Notes under the pieces: generated by a model
Databases searched by the model: none
What the model was told of the DNA's origin: nothing
Seen by the model: only the letters and a program-made list of their open reading frames with translations
Made by a program: the position numbers and the translations under genes
Source of the DNA: Sulfuricurvum sp. 17-40-25
Lineage (GTDB): Bacteria > Campylobacterota > Campylobacteria > Campylobacterales > Sulfurimonadaceae
NCBI GenBank assembly: GCA_002282015.1
Contig: NCIJ01000008.1
Location: 23,289 to 87,288 of the forward strand
DNA length: 64,000 nucleotides
Reading direction: 5' to 3'
Shown here: piece after piece, positions 54,214 to 62,508 of the stretch
Layout: the number at the start of each line of letters is the position of its first letter
Position numbering within the stretch: position 1 is the first letter of the stretch

Positions 54214-54648
54214 ATGTTTGCAGAGTTTAAAAAGTTTTTGATCAGTGGTAATGTCATCGATATGGCAGTAGGGTTTATTTTTGGTGCAGCGTTTGCCACA
54301 GTGGTTAAATCATTGGTATCGAACATCATCATGCCACCTGTTGGATTGCTGATGGGGGGCGTGGATTTTTCCTCGTTGTTTATCGCTTTGGATGGAAAAG
54401 AGTATGTTTCACTGGCCGCACTGGAGGCAGCTGGTGCACCGGCGATCAAATTGGGTGTATTTGTCAATGATCTTATCTCGTTCATTATTTTAGGATTTGT
54501 GATGTTTATGATGATAAAAGCCTATACCAAACTCAAAGCTTCACAACCTGTGGCCCAAGTGGCACCTACGACAAAAGTATGTCCGCAGTGCGCCATGGAG
54601 ATCCCCCTTGCTGCAAAAACATGCCCTCATTGTAGGACTGCACAGTAG
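54214..54648 (+). CDS. mscL: Large-conductance mechanosensitive channel with zinc-ribbon tail
   Basis: About 144 aa from the ATG at 54214 (GGAGAATAGC upstream; a start at 54181 would add 11 residues without a better site). MFAEFKKFLISGNVIDMAVGFIFGAAF is the MscL start and first pore helix; NLGVFVNDLISFIIL-like KLGVFVNDLISFIILGFVMF is TM2. Residues 121-138 read CPQCAMEIPLAAKTCPHC, a four-Cys zinc ribbon replacing the usual C-terminal helix bundle. Opens under membrane tension to release solutes. Confidence 0.93.
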   Translation: MFAEFKKFLISGNVIDMAVGFIFGAAFATVVKSLVSNIIMPPVGLLMGGVDFSSLFIALDGKEYVSLAALEAAGAPAIKLGVFVNDLISFIILGFVMFMMIKAYTKLKASQPVAQVAPTTKVCPQCAMEIPLAAKTCPHCRTAQ

Positions 54649-54712
54649 AGTATTTTTTCGTAGGATATAAATATTAAAAAGTGTTACAATGTAATAAATC
54701 AGGGAGAGTATA

Positions 54713-55345
54713 ATGAAAAAACTATTATGCATTACAGTACTAACAGGGTCTTTAACACTAGGGTTGAATGCGGCTAACTACGACATCGGAGTGTCGGGTT
54801 CTGATCGGGGAATCGATGGTTTTAGTCTCTCGATTGGTAATTATTACAATGTCCCTAGACAAGAGATTGTAGTGATTGAGCGTTCTATTCCTCGTGAGGA
54901 GATGAGTGTTGTCTATTATCTCGCAAACCGTTCACATAGAGGTGCCCGTTATATTACAAATTTACGTATGAGAGGGATCAGTTGGTGGGAAATCACTCGG
55001 AGACTTGGGCTGGACCCACGCACTTTATATGTGGTAGAGAGCCGTAGATATTCTGGTCCTCCTTATGGGAAAGCTTACGGGCATAAAAAACATAATAAAT
55101 ATCGTTTACATGACTCTGAGATTGTTGATCTTGTAAATATTCGCTTTTTGTCTGATTATCATCATATCAGTACAGATGATGTTATTGATCGTCGACGCAG
55201 AGGAGAGAATTATAAGCATATCAATGAGCATTATCGAGGCAACGAAGATCGTGCTGAAAAGCGTAAAGATAGACGTGATGATAGACGTGATGATAGACGC
55301 GATGATAGACGCGAAAAAGGGCACGGTAATAAGCAGGATCGTTAA
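54713..55345 (+). CDS. Exported protein with DDRR repeat tail
   Basis: 210 aa with a signal peptide (about 1-20). The mature part holds two similar segments, YYLANRSHRGARYITNLRMRGISWWEI and VDLVNIRFLSDYHHISTDDVIDRRRRG, each ending in a short motif that may be tandem sub-domains. The last 30 residues are a run of D/R repeats (DDRRDDRRDDRRE) and then basic. Function unknown. The tail is coded by a 12-bp DNA repeat. Confidence 0.72.
   Translation: MKKLLCITVLTGSLTLGLNAANYDIGVSGSDRGIDGFSLSIGNYYNVPRQEIVVIERSIPREEMSVVYYLANRSHRGARYITNLRMRGISWWEITRRLGLDPRTLYVVESRRYSGPPYGKAYGHKKHNKYRLHDSEIVDLVNIRFLSDYHHISTDDVIDRRRRGENYKHINEHYRGNEDRAEKRKDRRDDRRDDRRDDRREKGHGNKQDR
55268..55312 (+). repeat. 12-bp tandem repeat in coding sequence
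   Basis: About 3.75 copies of GATGATAGACGT, with C for T at the last base in some copies. In frame it encodes D-D-R-R, so copy-number change by slippage would lengthen or shorten the tail without a frameshift. Confidence 0.75.
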
Positions 55346-55434
55346 GCTTGGATGATTTAGGTACCAAGGTATCAGTAGGATAATGGCAAATTGTGTTAGA
55401 ATTGTAGACACAATATTTTAATGCAAGGTTCATC

Positions 55435-55665
55435 ATGCTTTTTAATCCAACTCCGCTGGAACGCCTAACAACACTTACTGAAGAACTTATTACAAAACAC
55501 TCCACTGCAGCGCAAGAACTTCAAACACTTAGAGACGAGATCGTCTCAATTCGTGCTCATGCTAAAAGTAAAGATGACGAGATAGAGCGTTTGACAGCAG
55601 ATCTCGCTGAAAAAGACAATGAGATCGAAGCAATCGTTGCTAAAATCGAAAGTCTATTGGGCTAA
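55435..55665 (+). CDS. Small coiled-coil protein
   Basis: 76 aa, nearly all one predicted coiled coil (heptads from TTLTEELITKHSTAA through EIERLTADLAEKDNEIEAIV). No signal peptide. ZapB-like in size and character, but sequence alone does not establish it. It is followed after 3 bp by a 73-aa gene with a GTG start. Confidence 0.68.
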   Translation: MLFNPTPLERLTTLTEELITKHSTAAQELQTLRDEIVSIRAHAKSKDDEIERLTADLAEKDNEIEAIVAKIESLLG

Positions 55666-55668
55666 ATC

Positions 55669-55890
55669 GTGAACGTAAAAGTCTCTTTAACACTCAATGC
55701 AAAGAAATACGATATTGATGTTGAAGAAGATTTTGCTCATTTTTTAACAGAACAACTAAAACACGATTTCCAAATCGAGGGGAACAATGACCTTCGTGCA
55801 CTACTGCAAGCGTATGTTCGCAGTAATTTTGCACTGTATACTCAAGAAAAAGAAATTACGGCTTTAGTAGAAAAACTACAAACCATTTAA
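55669..55890 (+). CDS. Small protein following the coiled-coil gene
   Basis: 73 aa from a GTG start 3 bp after the upstream stop. The N-terminus (MNVKVSLTLNAKKYDIDV) looks like the beta-hairpin that begins ZapA-type division proteins, and the rest is helical. A ZapA-like role with the coiled-coil neighbour is possible but weakly supported. Confidence 0.65.
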   Translation: MNVKVSLTLNAKKYDIDVEEDFAHFLTEQLKHDFQIEGNNDLRALLQAYVRSNFALYTQEKEITALVEKLQTI

Positions 55891-55985
55891 CCCCCTTCAC
55901 AATCCCTTCACAATCTCTTTGTATACTGCTCCTATATCAACAGAGAACTTTCTAACAGAGGTTCTTAAATAAAGGAGGTTCAATA

Positions 55986-56315
55986 ATGAATAAATTGTTA
56001 ATGATCTTAGCCTCAGTTGCCCTAATGGTCTCAGTTGCACAAGCAGATGTTAAAAAAGGTCAAAGAGCGTATCTAAAAACGTTTAAAAGTGCTTTTGGAA
56101 TGAATGGGACTAAATTTGCGGCAGAGCATACTGTTCATGAATGGGAAGGACTTTTTGCTGATGGAGCAAAAGGCTTTATCAAGGAATACGGTGAGCGTTT
56201 TCCAAAAGCAAAAAAGAAATTAGAGAACCCACATAATGCAGGAAAACTGCAAGATATTGGGGATTTTGTTAAAGAATACGGAAATGATTCGGGTAACGTA
56301 CCGAGTTGTGGTTAA
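55986..56315 (+). CDS. Exported cytochrome-like protein without a haem motif
   Basis: 109 aa with a clear signal peptide (about 1-20) and a very strong ribosome site (AAAGGAGG). The mature part (KKGQRAYLKTFKSAFGMNGTKFAAEHT, VPSCG end) resembles Campylobacterota proteins annotated as cytochrome c, yet there is no CxxCH. It lies directly upstream of a c553 gene, so it may be a partner of it. Confidence 0.75.
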   Translation: MNKLLMILASVALMVSVAQADVKKGQRAYLKTFKSAFGMNGTKFAAEHTVHEWEGLFADGAKGFIKEYGERFPKAKKKLENPHNAGKLQDIGDFVKEYGNDSGNVPSCG

Positions 56316-56341
56316 ATAATACTAGAGATAAAGGATTACCA

Positions 56342-56635
56342 ATGAAAACATTAATTACTATTTTAGGTCTTACGGTTATGTTGAGTGCTGCCAATGGCAG
56401 TGCTTTGTATCAAAAATGTGCGGCGTGTCATGGGCTGAAAGCCGAAAAACATGCTTTAGGGAAATCAGAAGTGATTGCCGGATGGAGTTCTGATAAAACA
56501 CTTGAAGCTCTCAAAGGCTATAAAGCAGGAACGCGTAATGCTAAAGGTATGGGTGCGTTAATGAAAGGGCAAATGGGAAATATGAATGATGCGGATATGA
56601 AAGCATTATCAGATTACATTGCTACGTTAAAATAA
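56342..56635 (+). CDS. Cytochrome c553
   Basis: 97 aa from the ATG at 56342 (an upstream in-frame start lacks a signal peptide; AAGGATTACCA precedes this one). Signal peptide about 1-18, haem motif CAACH near 26-30, and axial Met candidates in GALMKGQMGNMND. Small soluble periplasmic electron carrier, cognate with terminal oxidases or reductases. It is 26 bp after the haem-less partner gene. Confidence 0.9.
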   Translation: MKTLITILGLTVMLSAANGSALYQKCAACHGLKAEKHALGKSEVIAGWSSDKTLEALKGYKAGTRNAKGMGALMKGQMGNMNDADMKALSDYIATLK

Positions 56636-56644
56636 TCAAACAGA

Positions 56645-56664
56645 GTTGTCCCTTAGAGGACAAC
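56645..56664. terminator. Hairpin between c553 and the outer-membrane protein gene
   Basis: GTTGTCC / GGACAAC perfect 7-bp stem, 6-nt loop, overlapping the stop codon of the converging gene. It could serve both directions. Confidence 0.6.
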
Positions 56665-57445
56665 GGAAATATAGAGGCGAATAAGAGTATCTGAACTCCA
56701 TGGAAGAATAGGTGGTAAGCCTATTTTTTGATAGGGATCAAGATTATACTTGCTATGTTCCATGCTTAGTGTCAGGGTACTTTTATCAATATAGGAGGTT
56801 GTATCATGGTTTAGTATCAGGGCATACTGATTTTCGAGCCATTGATCGTTATCTCTGTATTGCTGAACTCGGGCGTAAACGTCCATTTTAGAGTTTAGCT
56901 TGACTTTACTCTCCGCAATTAGGCTACATGCTGTTGTTTTATTGGATAAATCATCAACAGCGTATCCAGCTCTCCATGGTACATCATCATCTATTTCAGA
57001 TAAATAATAACCGACAAGAGTTTTTAAATTCAGATTGACTGTGGGTGTTGTGTGGTGTAGGCCTATTCCTGCAAAGAGTTTATGTTGTTTTTCAATGCCA
57101 CTAACAGTATTATTCTTGATATCTAATCTTGCGAGCCAATCAAGCCCAGTATTGGAGGTCATGGGGTATAAATCCCCGGTGACTTGAGCATCTGCTATAT
57201 AAAATTGGATCATAATCAGGGTCAAGTTTATCCTTGTTGTTCGCGAGAAAAACGGTAAGACTGCCATTAAGAAGAGTTCCAGAATTGGTCACTTTGTTAG
57301 CGATTATACCTATGTCGGCTCCAAAGGTATGGGATTCTTGTTCATAAACGTACAAGTCATGTGCTCCATAGGTCATTGACAAATCAACCGCGTTTGCTAG
57401 AGGCTGGATACAGGATAATCCTATAAGAAAAAAAGAAAATTTCAC
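56653..57445 (-). pseudogene. Outer-membrane beta-barrel protein with a one-base frameshift
   Basis: Two frames join at a run of four T on the minus strand (fwd AAAA at 57201-57204): the first gives signal peptide (GTG at 57445, MKFSFFLIGLSCIQPLANA) and AVDLSMTYGAHDLY; the second continues with YIADAQVTGDLYP and ends in beta strands. Removing one T restores a single frame of about 265 aa (DPIYIADA). The gap could be a real mutation, phase variation or a sequencing error. The gene follows the kinase at 57537 and is preceded by its own TATAAT. Confidence 0.85.
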
Positions 57446-57476
57446 AGTTGTAGTCACTCCTGATACATAAAGTAGA

Positions 57477-57482
57477 ATTATA
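57477..57482 (-). promoter_or_regulatory. -10 box for the outer-membrane protein gene
   Basis: TATAAT on the minus strand, 32 bp before the GTG start, with CTG just upstream. The region between it and the kinase stop is 55 bp; no repeat like those at 61.46 or 63.58 kb was found there. Confidence 0.55.
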
Positions 57483-57536
57483 CAGCTCTTAGCTTATTAT
57501 GCTGTCACATCAAAATCATTTATACAATGTATCCAA

Positions 57537-58727
57537 TCATACAGTTTTCCATTTTATACAAATTTTTGTACCTATTTTCTCTTCTGACTCTATATTAATA
57601 TCCAGAGTATATTCTTGTGCAATCATGGCTACGATGTGCAAACCGATACCAAATCCTCCAACACTTTTATCTGCTCTCGTATAGCGCTCGAAGACTTGCT
57701 CTATCATATCAGCTGGGATTCCAATTCCGCTATCTTGTACGCATAAGGTCTCGTGATCGAGTGTGAGCTTGAGCGTACCTCCCATTTTATTGTATTTGAT
57801 AGCGTTGGAGAGTAGATTATCAATGACACGTGTCATTTTAGTACGATCAATCGTGAGTAATACATTGGGAGAAACAGTAGATTCACAATGAATTTTCTTT
57901 TGTTTTATATGATGGCGAAAATAGTCTAGACGTTCTGTGAGGAGTTCACCTATATCCAGTGGCTCATTGATGACAGCCACATCATGATTGAGTATCAGAT
58001 AGGTGAGATCATTGTAGAGAGTGGAAATAGTGCGGGATGCGATTTCGATGCGATTGAGTTTTTTTTGTATGATTTGAGGTATGTCCTCTTCTTTCAATGC
58101 TTCGAGATTAGTCAAAATCGCACTGATGGGGGTATTGAGTTCATGGGTGGTGTCTTTGATAAAATCATCGAGCAATGCGATCGCATCATTCATAGGTTTT
58201 AGAAGTAATCGGGCGAGAATAAAGCCTATAAGCAGTAAAAAGGTAAATAGCCCCGATCCAATCCACAGAGCTCTTTGTATTGCTTCTGTTTTCCAGAGTT
58301 GGTCATCATGTGTTTCAAAGATAAGATAGAACTCTCCCAATCCATAAGGGGATAATGGGATGATAAGATGGACATGTTGTGCTTGCAGTGCAATGCTTTC
58401 TTTAAAATCAAGGGTGTTGTTTTTGAGATTTCCCACCAGTATTTTTTGATCGTATCCGTACAAAGCTGTTTTGTAGGCAAGGTCTTTTGGAAAGCTGGCA
58501 AGATCACGATCGGTGGTTAACCATTTTTTTAAAACAGGTACATACGATTCACTTTCCAGTTGCATGGCAAGTCGATGGGATGAAAGCATACGTGTTTTCT
58601 CGTATTGGTAATATAAGGTTCCTATAAGAGCCAAAATAACGATCACAAGTGCTCCATATAGGGTTAAGAAGCGTTTGAGTGTTTGGTATTTAGCGGAACT
58701 GATACCCGATGCGTTTATGGCTGACAA
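57537..58727 (-). CDS. Sensor histidine kinase
   Basis: 396 aa: two TM helices (about 20-42 and 150-175), a periplasmic sensor, HisKA with TTHELNTPISAIL (His near 194), and HATPase motifs NLLSNAIKYN, DSGIGIP and GGFGIGLHIV. The start is TTG with AAAGGATCGTA upstream; it overlaps the end of the response-regulator gene by 38 bases, which is unusual but no ATG lies nearby before the first TM. Partner of the regulator at 58690. Confidence 0.9.
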   Translation of the reverse strand: MSAINASGISSAKYQTLKRFLTLYGALVIVILALIGTLYYQYEKTRMLSSHRLAMQLESESYVPVLKKWLTTDRDLASFPKDLAYKTALYGYDQKILVGNLKNNTLDFKESIALQAQHVHLIIPLSPYGLGEFYLIFETHDDQLWKTEAIQRALWIGSGLFTFLLLIGFILARLLLKPMNDAIALLDDFIKDTTHELNTPISAILTNLEALKEEDIPQIIQKKLNRIEIASRTISTLYNDLTYLILNHDVAVINEPLDIGELLTERLDYFRHHIKQKKIHCESTVSPNVLLTIDRTKMTRVIDNLLSNAIKYNKMGGTLKLTLDHETLCVQDSGIGIPADMIEQVFERYTRADKSVGGFGIGLHIVAMIAQEYTLDINIESEEKIGTKICIKWKTV

Positions 58728-59358
58728 TACGATCCTTTCCTAGAAGCTTTCGAAGGGTCTTGATGTAGGTACGTAAACTGCCATCATTGGAGGTTTCATC
58801 GTATCCCCATAAATACTCCATGATGTTTTCATGAGTCAGTAACTCTCCTTGGTGCTGGATGAAAAGTTTTAACAGTTTGTGCTCTTTGGGTTGGAGCGAT
58901 TGCTCGACACTGTTCAAGAGTAGAGATTGATTTTCAATGTCGTAGAAAACAGCATTACCAAGATCGATAAGAGCACTTGGGGGATGGAAAAAGTTGCGCT
59001 TTAAGATTGTTTGAATACGTAATAAAAGTTCTTTGAGCTCATAGGGCTTGCGTAAATAATCATCCCCACCGCTTTTAAAACCCTCTTCTAAATCTTCCAT
59101 AGCGTTACGAGAGGTAAGAAATATGGTGGGAGTGGTATTACCGGCATCTCGTGAGCTTTTCAGAAGTGAAAACCCGTCTCCACCGGGTACATTGACATCC
59201 ATCAGAAGTAAATCAAATTTGTTTTCGTAGAGGATGTCCTCTGCACTTAGGGCATCGTAGGCACATGTTACGGTATAACCTTGTGTCTCAAGATATTCGG
59301 TGACACTCTCAGAGAGATTAGGGTCATCTTCTAAAAGGAATAGTTTTGCTTTTGTCAT
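58690..59358 (-). CDS. OmpR-family response regulator
   Basis: 222 aa: receiver with LLLMDVNVPGGDG (Asp near 54) and KPYE near 104, then a winged-helix domain ending RIGYQF. Its stop lies inside the start of the kinase gene. The outer-membrane-protein gene downstream is a plausible target. Confidence 0.93.
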   Translation of the reverse strand: MTKAKLFLLEDDPNLSESVTEYLETQGYTVTCAYDALSAEDILYENKFDLLLMDVNVPGGDGFSLLKSSRDAGNTTPTIFLTSRNAMEDLEEGFKSGGDDYLRKPYELKELLLRIQTILKRNFFHPPSALIDLGNAVFYDIENQSLLLNSVEQSLQPKEHKLLKLFIQHQGELLTHENIMEYLWGYDETSNDGSLRTYIKTLRKLLGKDRIVSHKRIGYQFR

Positions 59359-59370
59359 TCGAATGGGACC

Positions 59371-60216
59371 CTAGAGATTTTTGACGCTGTCTTTCCACAT
59401 CTGTGGAATTGCTGTATTCGCAGCACCCATGATCATTCCGATGATCATCCCACGTGCCGCATTGTCTCCACCTGCTTGCGCATTGGCAATCATGGCACTT
59501 TTATAGTCATGGTAACTCAGAAGTACGTGTATGGTCCCCTCAAAACCACCCTCAACACCACAAGCAGGCCCAAAGGCGCGAATGGTACTAAAACTGTCTT
59601 GACACTTGCTGTTCATAGCAGCGCCATGTCCACGCGCCAAGAGAGGATCAATTGGGGTGTGTTTTAAGGTATCTGCTATATCGCCTCCCATAGCGACATC
59701 AAATAACACCGAAGCAAAAAACGCAGCTGCTTTTTGGACTACCAAAGAATTATGGGTCAAAGAGACAAAAGCCTGCGTATGTGCCAAAAATTCTTCTTTT
59801 GTTTTTGAGACTAAGAGTAGGGGTGCAATACGTCCAATGATAGAGAGATCATGTGAATCGGCACAGCACAGAGTTTGTGGATTGTTTTTGAGAATTTCAA
59901 GTGTCCCACGGCTGGACCCATCTATGTACCCTTGGTAATCTTCCATCTTTTTCATCCAAAAAGAAGCGTATTGGGAAGGATCAAAATGACCACTTGTCAG
60001 AATATATTCCTGAAGCCATTTTCCGTGATCACCGTAATGGGTGAAATCCCCTTTTTCTTTTCCTTTATGCCACATTGCTTGCGGTGCATTGAGTGTTTCC
60101 CAGTCAATAGGGAGGTTTTTGAGCTGTGTCTCGTCGTATATCCAGTGAGCACCTAGTGCATACGCATCGGCTACTAATGCTCCTGTAATTGCATTTTCAA
60201 TAATTATTTTGTCCAT
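59371..60216 (-). CDS. ADP-ribosylglycohydrolase family protein
   Basis: 281 aa, DraG/ARH fold. Magnesium-binding motifs: GALVADAYALGAHWIYD near 11-27 and GGDNAARGMIIGMIMGA near 255-271, plus FTHYGDHGKW. Removes ADP-ribose from proteins or small molecules. No DraT-type transferase is visible nearby. It is 12 bp before the response-regulator gene on the same strand, so probably within the same transcript. Confidence 0.92.
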   Translation of the reverse strand: MDKIIIENAITGALVADAYALGAHWIYDETQLKNLPIDWETLNAPQAMWHKGKEKGDFTHYGDHGKWLQEYILTSGHFDPSQYASFWMKKMEDYQGYIDGSSRGTLEILKNNPQTLCCADSHDLSIIGRIAPLLLVSKTKEEFLAHTQAFVSLTHNSLVVQKAAAFFASVLFDVAMGGDIADTLKHTPIDPLLARGHGAAMNSKCQDSFSTIRAFGPACGVEGGFEGTIHVLLSYHDYKSAMIANAQAGGDNAARGMIIGMIMGAANTAIPQMWKDSVKNL

Positions 60217-60254
60217 AATAGTTCCTGTTTTGGCACTATTATAGTGGGTAATTT

Positions 60255-61064
60255 CTAAAAATAATAGCCCAGCCGTACAGATCCATCATGATCGCTTGCG
60301 GAGTCACTTAGTCCATATCGATAATCAATCATAGTAAACCAATGAGGATTGAGTTGATAAAACATTCCTGTTGAAGCAGTTTTGATGGTTTGTGTTCCGA
60401 CATACATACTTTGGGATTGTGCGTACGATGCGCTTAGACGTATTTTTTCATTGAAAGAATATCCGGCACCTGCATAAAATGAGTGGGTGTTTTGATAGTG
60501 TTCTGTATTGGGAACATCGGTATCATTGACAATAGTGTAGCTGTATCCGCAAAAAAGATTGGTATTGTCTGTTAGGTCGTATTGCAGACCAATAGAGCCT
60601 TGATAGTCAGTTGCTTCATTATGATAGCCACTGTCATAGGTCGCTAGAAGAGCACCAATACCGGTTTGGATTATGAGGCCGTTATTCAATTGTGATTTAT
60701 AATAAAGAGCGGCCAGAGTATCGCCCAAACCACTTTGGGTAAAACCAGGTGAGGAGGATTGAAAATAGGAGCCGGATAGTTGAGCCATGAGATTTCCATG
60801 GTAGTAATCAGCTTGAAAAGTTTGGATGGTAGTGTCCGATTTTTCTTGAGAGGCATAATTGATTTGTGAATAGCCAGCACCTATAATAATATCATAGTTA
60901 ACGCTAGAGTGTAACGAGCGTATACTGCATCCATCGGCATTGACAAGGTCGCTAAAGGGTGTGTCCCTGCATTGATCTTGAGCATCATCTACTCCATCCA
61001 TATCACTGTCAACTGCCAATACATAGGCACTTAAGAGCAATGAAACAATAAGTATTTTTTTCAT
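60255..61064 (-). CDS. Outer-membrane beta-barrel protein with calcium-type (TSP3-like) motif
   Basis: 269 aa: signal peptide (about 1-17), a DSDMDGVDDAQDQCRDTP motif of thrombospondin type 3/OmpA-associated kind at 19-36, then a small beta-barrel with strands such as YYHGNLMAQLSGSYF and the final aromatic SVRLGYYF. A decayed relative lies at 29448-29858. It starts 2 bp after a 114-aa gene in a two-component locus. Confidence 0.87.
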   Translation of the reverse strand: MKKILIVSLLLSAYVLAVDSDMDGVDDAQDQCRDTPFSDLVNADGCSIRSLHSSVNYDIIIGAGYSQINYASQEKSDTTIQTFQADYYHGNLMAQLSGSYFQSSSPGFTQSGLGDTLAALYYKSQLNNGLIIQTGIGALLATYDSGYHNEATDYQGSIGLQYDLTDNTNLFCGYSYTIVNDTDVPNTEHYQNTHSFYAGAGYSFNEKIRLSASYAQSQSMYVGTQTIKTASTGMFYQLNPHWFTMIDYRYGLSDSASDHDGSVRLGYYF

Positions 61065-61066
61065 AC

Positions 61067-61411
61067 TTACCGTCTCATACGTGGAAACTGTGTGTTTACT
61101 CTATCGCCTGCGCGTTGCATGATAGTGCCTTGTTGTTGCGAAGATTGCATTTGTTGCATTCGCTGAGTAGCTGGTGAAACTGCAGAGGGGATGGCTTTGC
61201 CTCCCATTTCTATACGCAAAGCAGTGATTGCATCAGCGCGTTGTTCTTCATTCATGGAAGCAATTTGTATTTTTAGCTTATTCATTAATTCTGCGCGTTC
61301 TTGAACGGATACGTTTTGCATGGCTTGGATTTGTTCATTGATAGAGTTGTCTCCATACAAAAGGGTAACGCTGAAAATAGCTGATGTAAGTCCTGTTGTT
61401 AAGGTATTCAT
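61067..61411 (-). CDS. Small exported Met/Gln-rich helical protein, paralogue A
   Basis: 114 aa with a signal-like start (LTTGLTSAIFSVTLLYG) and helices IQAMQNVSVQERAELMNKLKIQIASMNEEQRA, ending in QRAGDRVNTQFPRMRR. The core aligns with the protein at 63228 (MQAMRGNVPIEDRAAFQNEMK). It resembles small exported proteins grouped as DUF1104 in Helicobacter/Campylobacter, from memory. It lies between the kinase and the outer-membrane-protein genes, with a promoter box identical in layout to that of paralogue B. Confidence 0.8.
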   Translation of the reverse strand: MNTLTTGLTSAIFSVTLLYGDNSINEQIQAMQNVSVQERAELMNKLKIQIASMNEEQRADAITALRIEMGGKAIPSAVSPATQRMQQMQSSQQQGTIMQRAGDRVNTQFPRMRR

Positions 61412-61441
61412 TGGAAGTATTCCTTGTGGCTAATAGTTAGG

Positions 61442-61474
61442 ATTATAGTAGGGAAGTATTAGCGCTGTGTTAGT
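61442..61474 (-). promoter_or_regulatory. Response-regulator box and -10, paralogue A
   Basis: On the minus strand: ACTAACACAGCGCTAAT (61474-61458), 10 bp, then TATAAT (61447-61442). CTAA repeats 11 bp apart within the box. 15 of 17 bases are shared with the box at 63577-63593 and the spacing to the -10 is the same. The box overlaps the last codons of the kinase gene. Confidence 0.75.
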
Positions 61475-62508
61475 GCTTTGAAATTTAGACTGAACAGACT
61501 TCCTTCTCCTACGGTACTTTGAACATCGATGACAATTTTTAAGGTCTCACAGAGTTTTTTAACAATGTGCAAACCGATTCCAAGACCGCGATCATGCTCT
61601 TTATAGAATCGGTCAAATATTTTGGCAGTATTTTGAATGCCTTTACCGTTATCACGAATGGTGATGGTTGTATTAGAAATATCGATCCAAACACTTCCTT
61701 GTGAAGTGTTGTATTTAGCAGCATTGCTTAAAAGATTTTCAAAGATACGTATAAGAGTATCTCGATTTGCTTTGACAACAAGGGATGATCCTTGCAGATG
61801 AAAGGTGATATCCGGATAAAGCCGTCTCATAATCAAAAGACGCTCCTGTAAGAGGTTAAAAAGGTCAATATGCTCTTGGTGCAATGCATCCCCATCGAGA
61901 TAACTGTGCAGATTATTGCCCAAGGATGCAATAGCCTCAATACTGTGCTCGATACGTTCAACTTTTTTTGTTTCACTCGAAGGTACGATCAGTCGGGCTA
62001 CATTAAGTCGAAGCGAAGAAAGGGGGGTATTAAGATCGTGTAAAATATCGCGACTAAATTCCTCGGTGAGTTGAAGTGCTCGTCGCAGGGGAGAAAGTGC
62101 GTAAAGGGAAAATAAAAATGAGAGAAGTGCCATACCAGTAAGAGTCAAAAGATAGTATTTAAAAATCATAATCTGGATGGTATGAAGTCGTTGGGAGTAG
62201 TGCTTTTGGGCAAAACGCAGTTTGAGGGCATAGGTGCCATTTTTTGGAATGGTAAACAGTGCATACAGCCCCTTCGGTTCTGCCGTAAGGGTATAGAGTT
62301 TACTGGATTGTAGCGGGACAAAATCAAACTCAAATTGGGTACATTTCAGATCAAAACTGCACAACTTCATTTGATTGAAAAGCGTCGTATCAAGTGACTG
62401 TTTTTGCTTAAGGTATTCAAAGTAAGCTAGAAATCCACTCAGTAAGGACAAAGAGAGGAAAAAAACCAAAAAACTTTTGCGAAAGGATTCGATTTCAGCG
62501 TGCTTCAA
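61459..62508 (-). CDS. Sensor histidine kinase
   Basis: 349 aa: two TM helices (about 12-30 and 110-132), short periplasmic part, HisKA with ILHDLNTPLSSLR (His near 158) and HATPase motifs NLLSNAAKYN, DNGKGI and GLGIGLHIVKK. Starts at TTG with AGGATATCG upstream, 14 bp inside the response-regulator gene. A box for the small paralogue overlaps its stop codon. Confidence 0.9.
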   Translation of the reverse strand: MKHAEIESFRKSFLVFFLSLSLLSGFLAYFEYLKQKQSLDTTLFNQMKLCSFDLKCTQFEFDFVPLQSSKLYTLTAEPKGLYALFTIPKNGTYALKLRFAQKHYSQRLHTIQIMIFKYYLLTLTGMALLSFLFSLYALSPLRRALQLTEEFSRDILHDLNTPLSSLRLNVARLIVPSSETKKVERIEHSIEAIASLGNNLHSYLDGDALHQEHIDLFNLLQERLLIMRRLYPDITFHLQGSSLVVKANRDTLIRIFENLLSNAAKYNTSQGSVWIDISNTTITIRDNGKGIQNTAKIFDRFYKEHDRGLGIGLHIVKKLCETLKIVIDVQSTVGEGSLFSLNFKALTQR

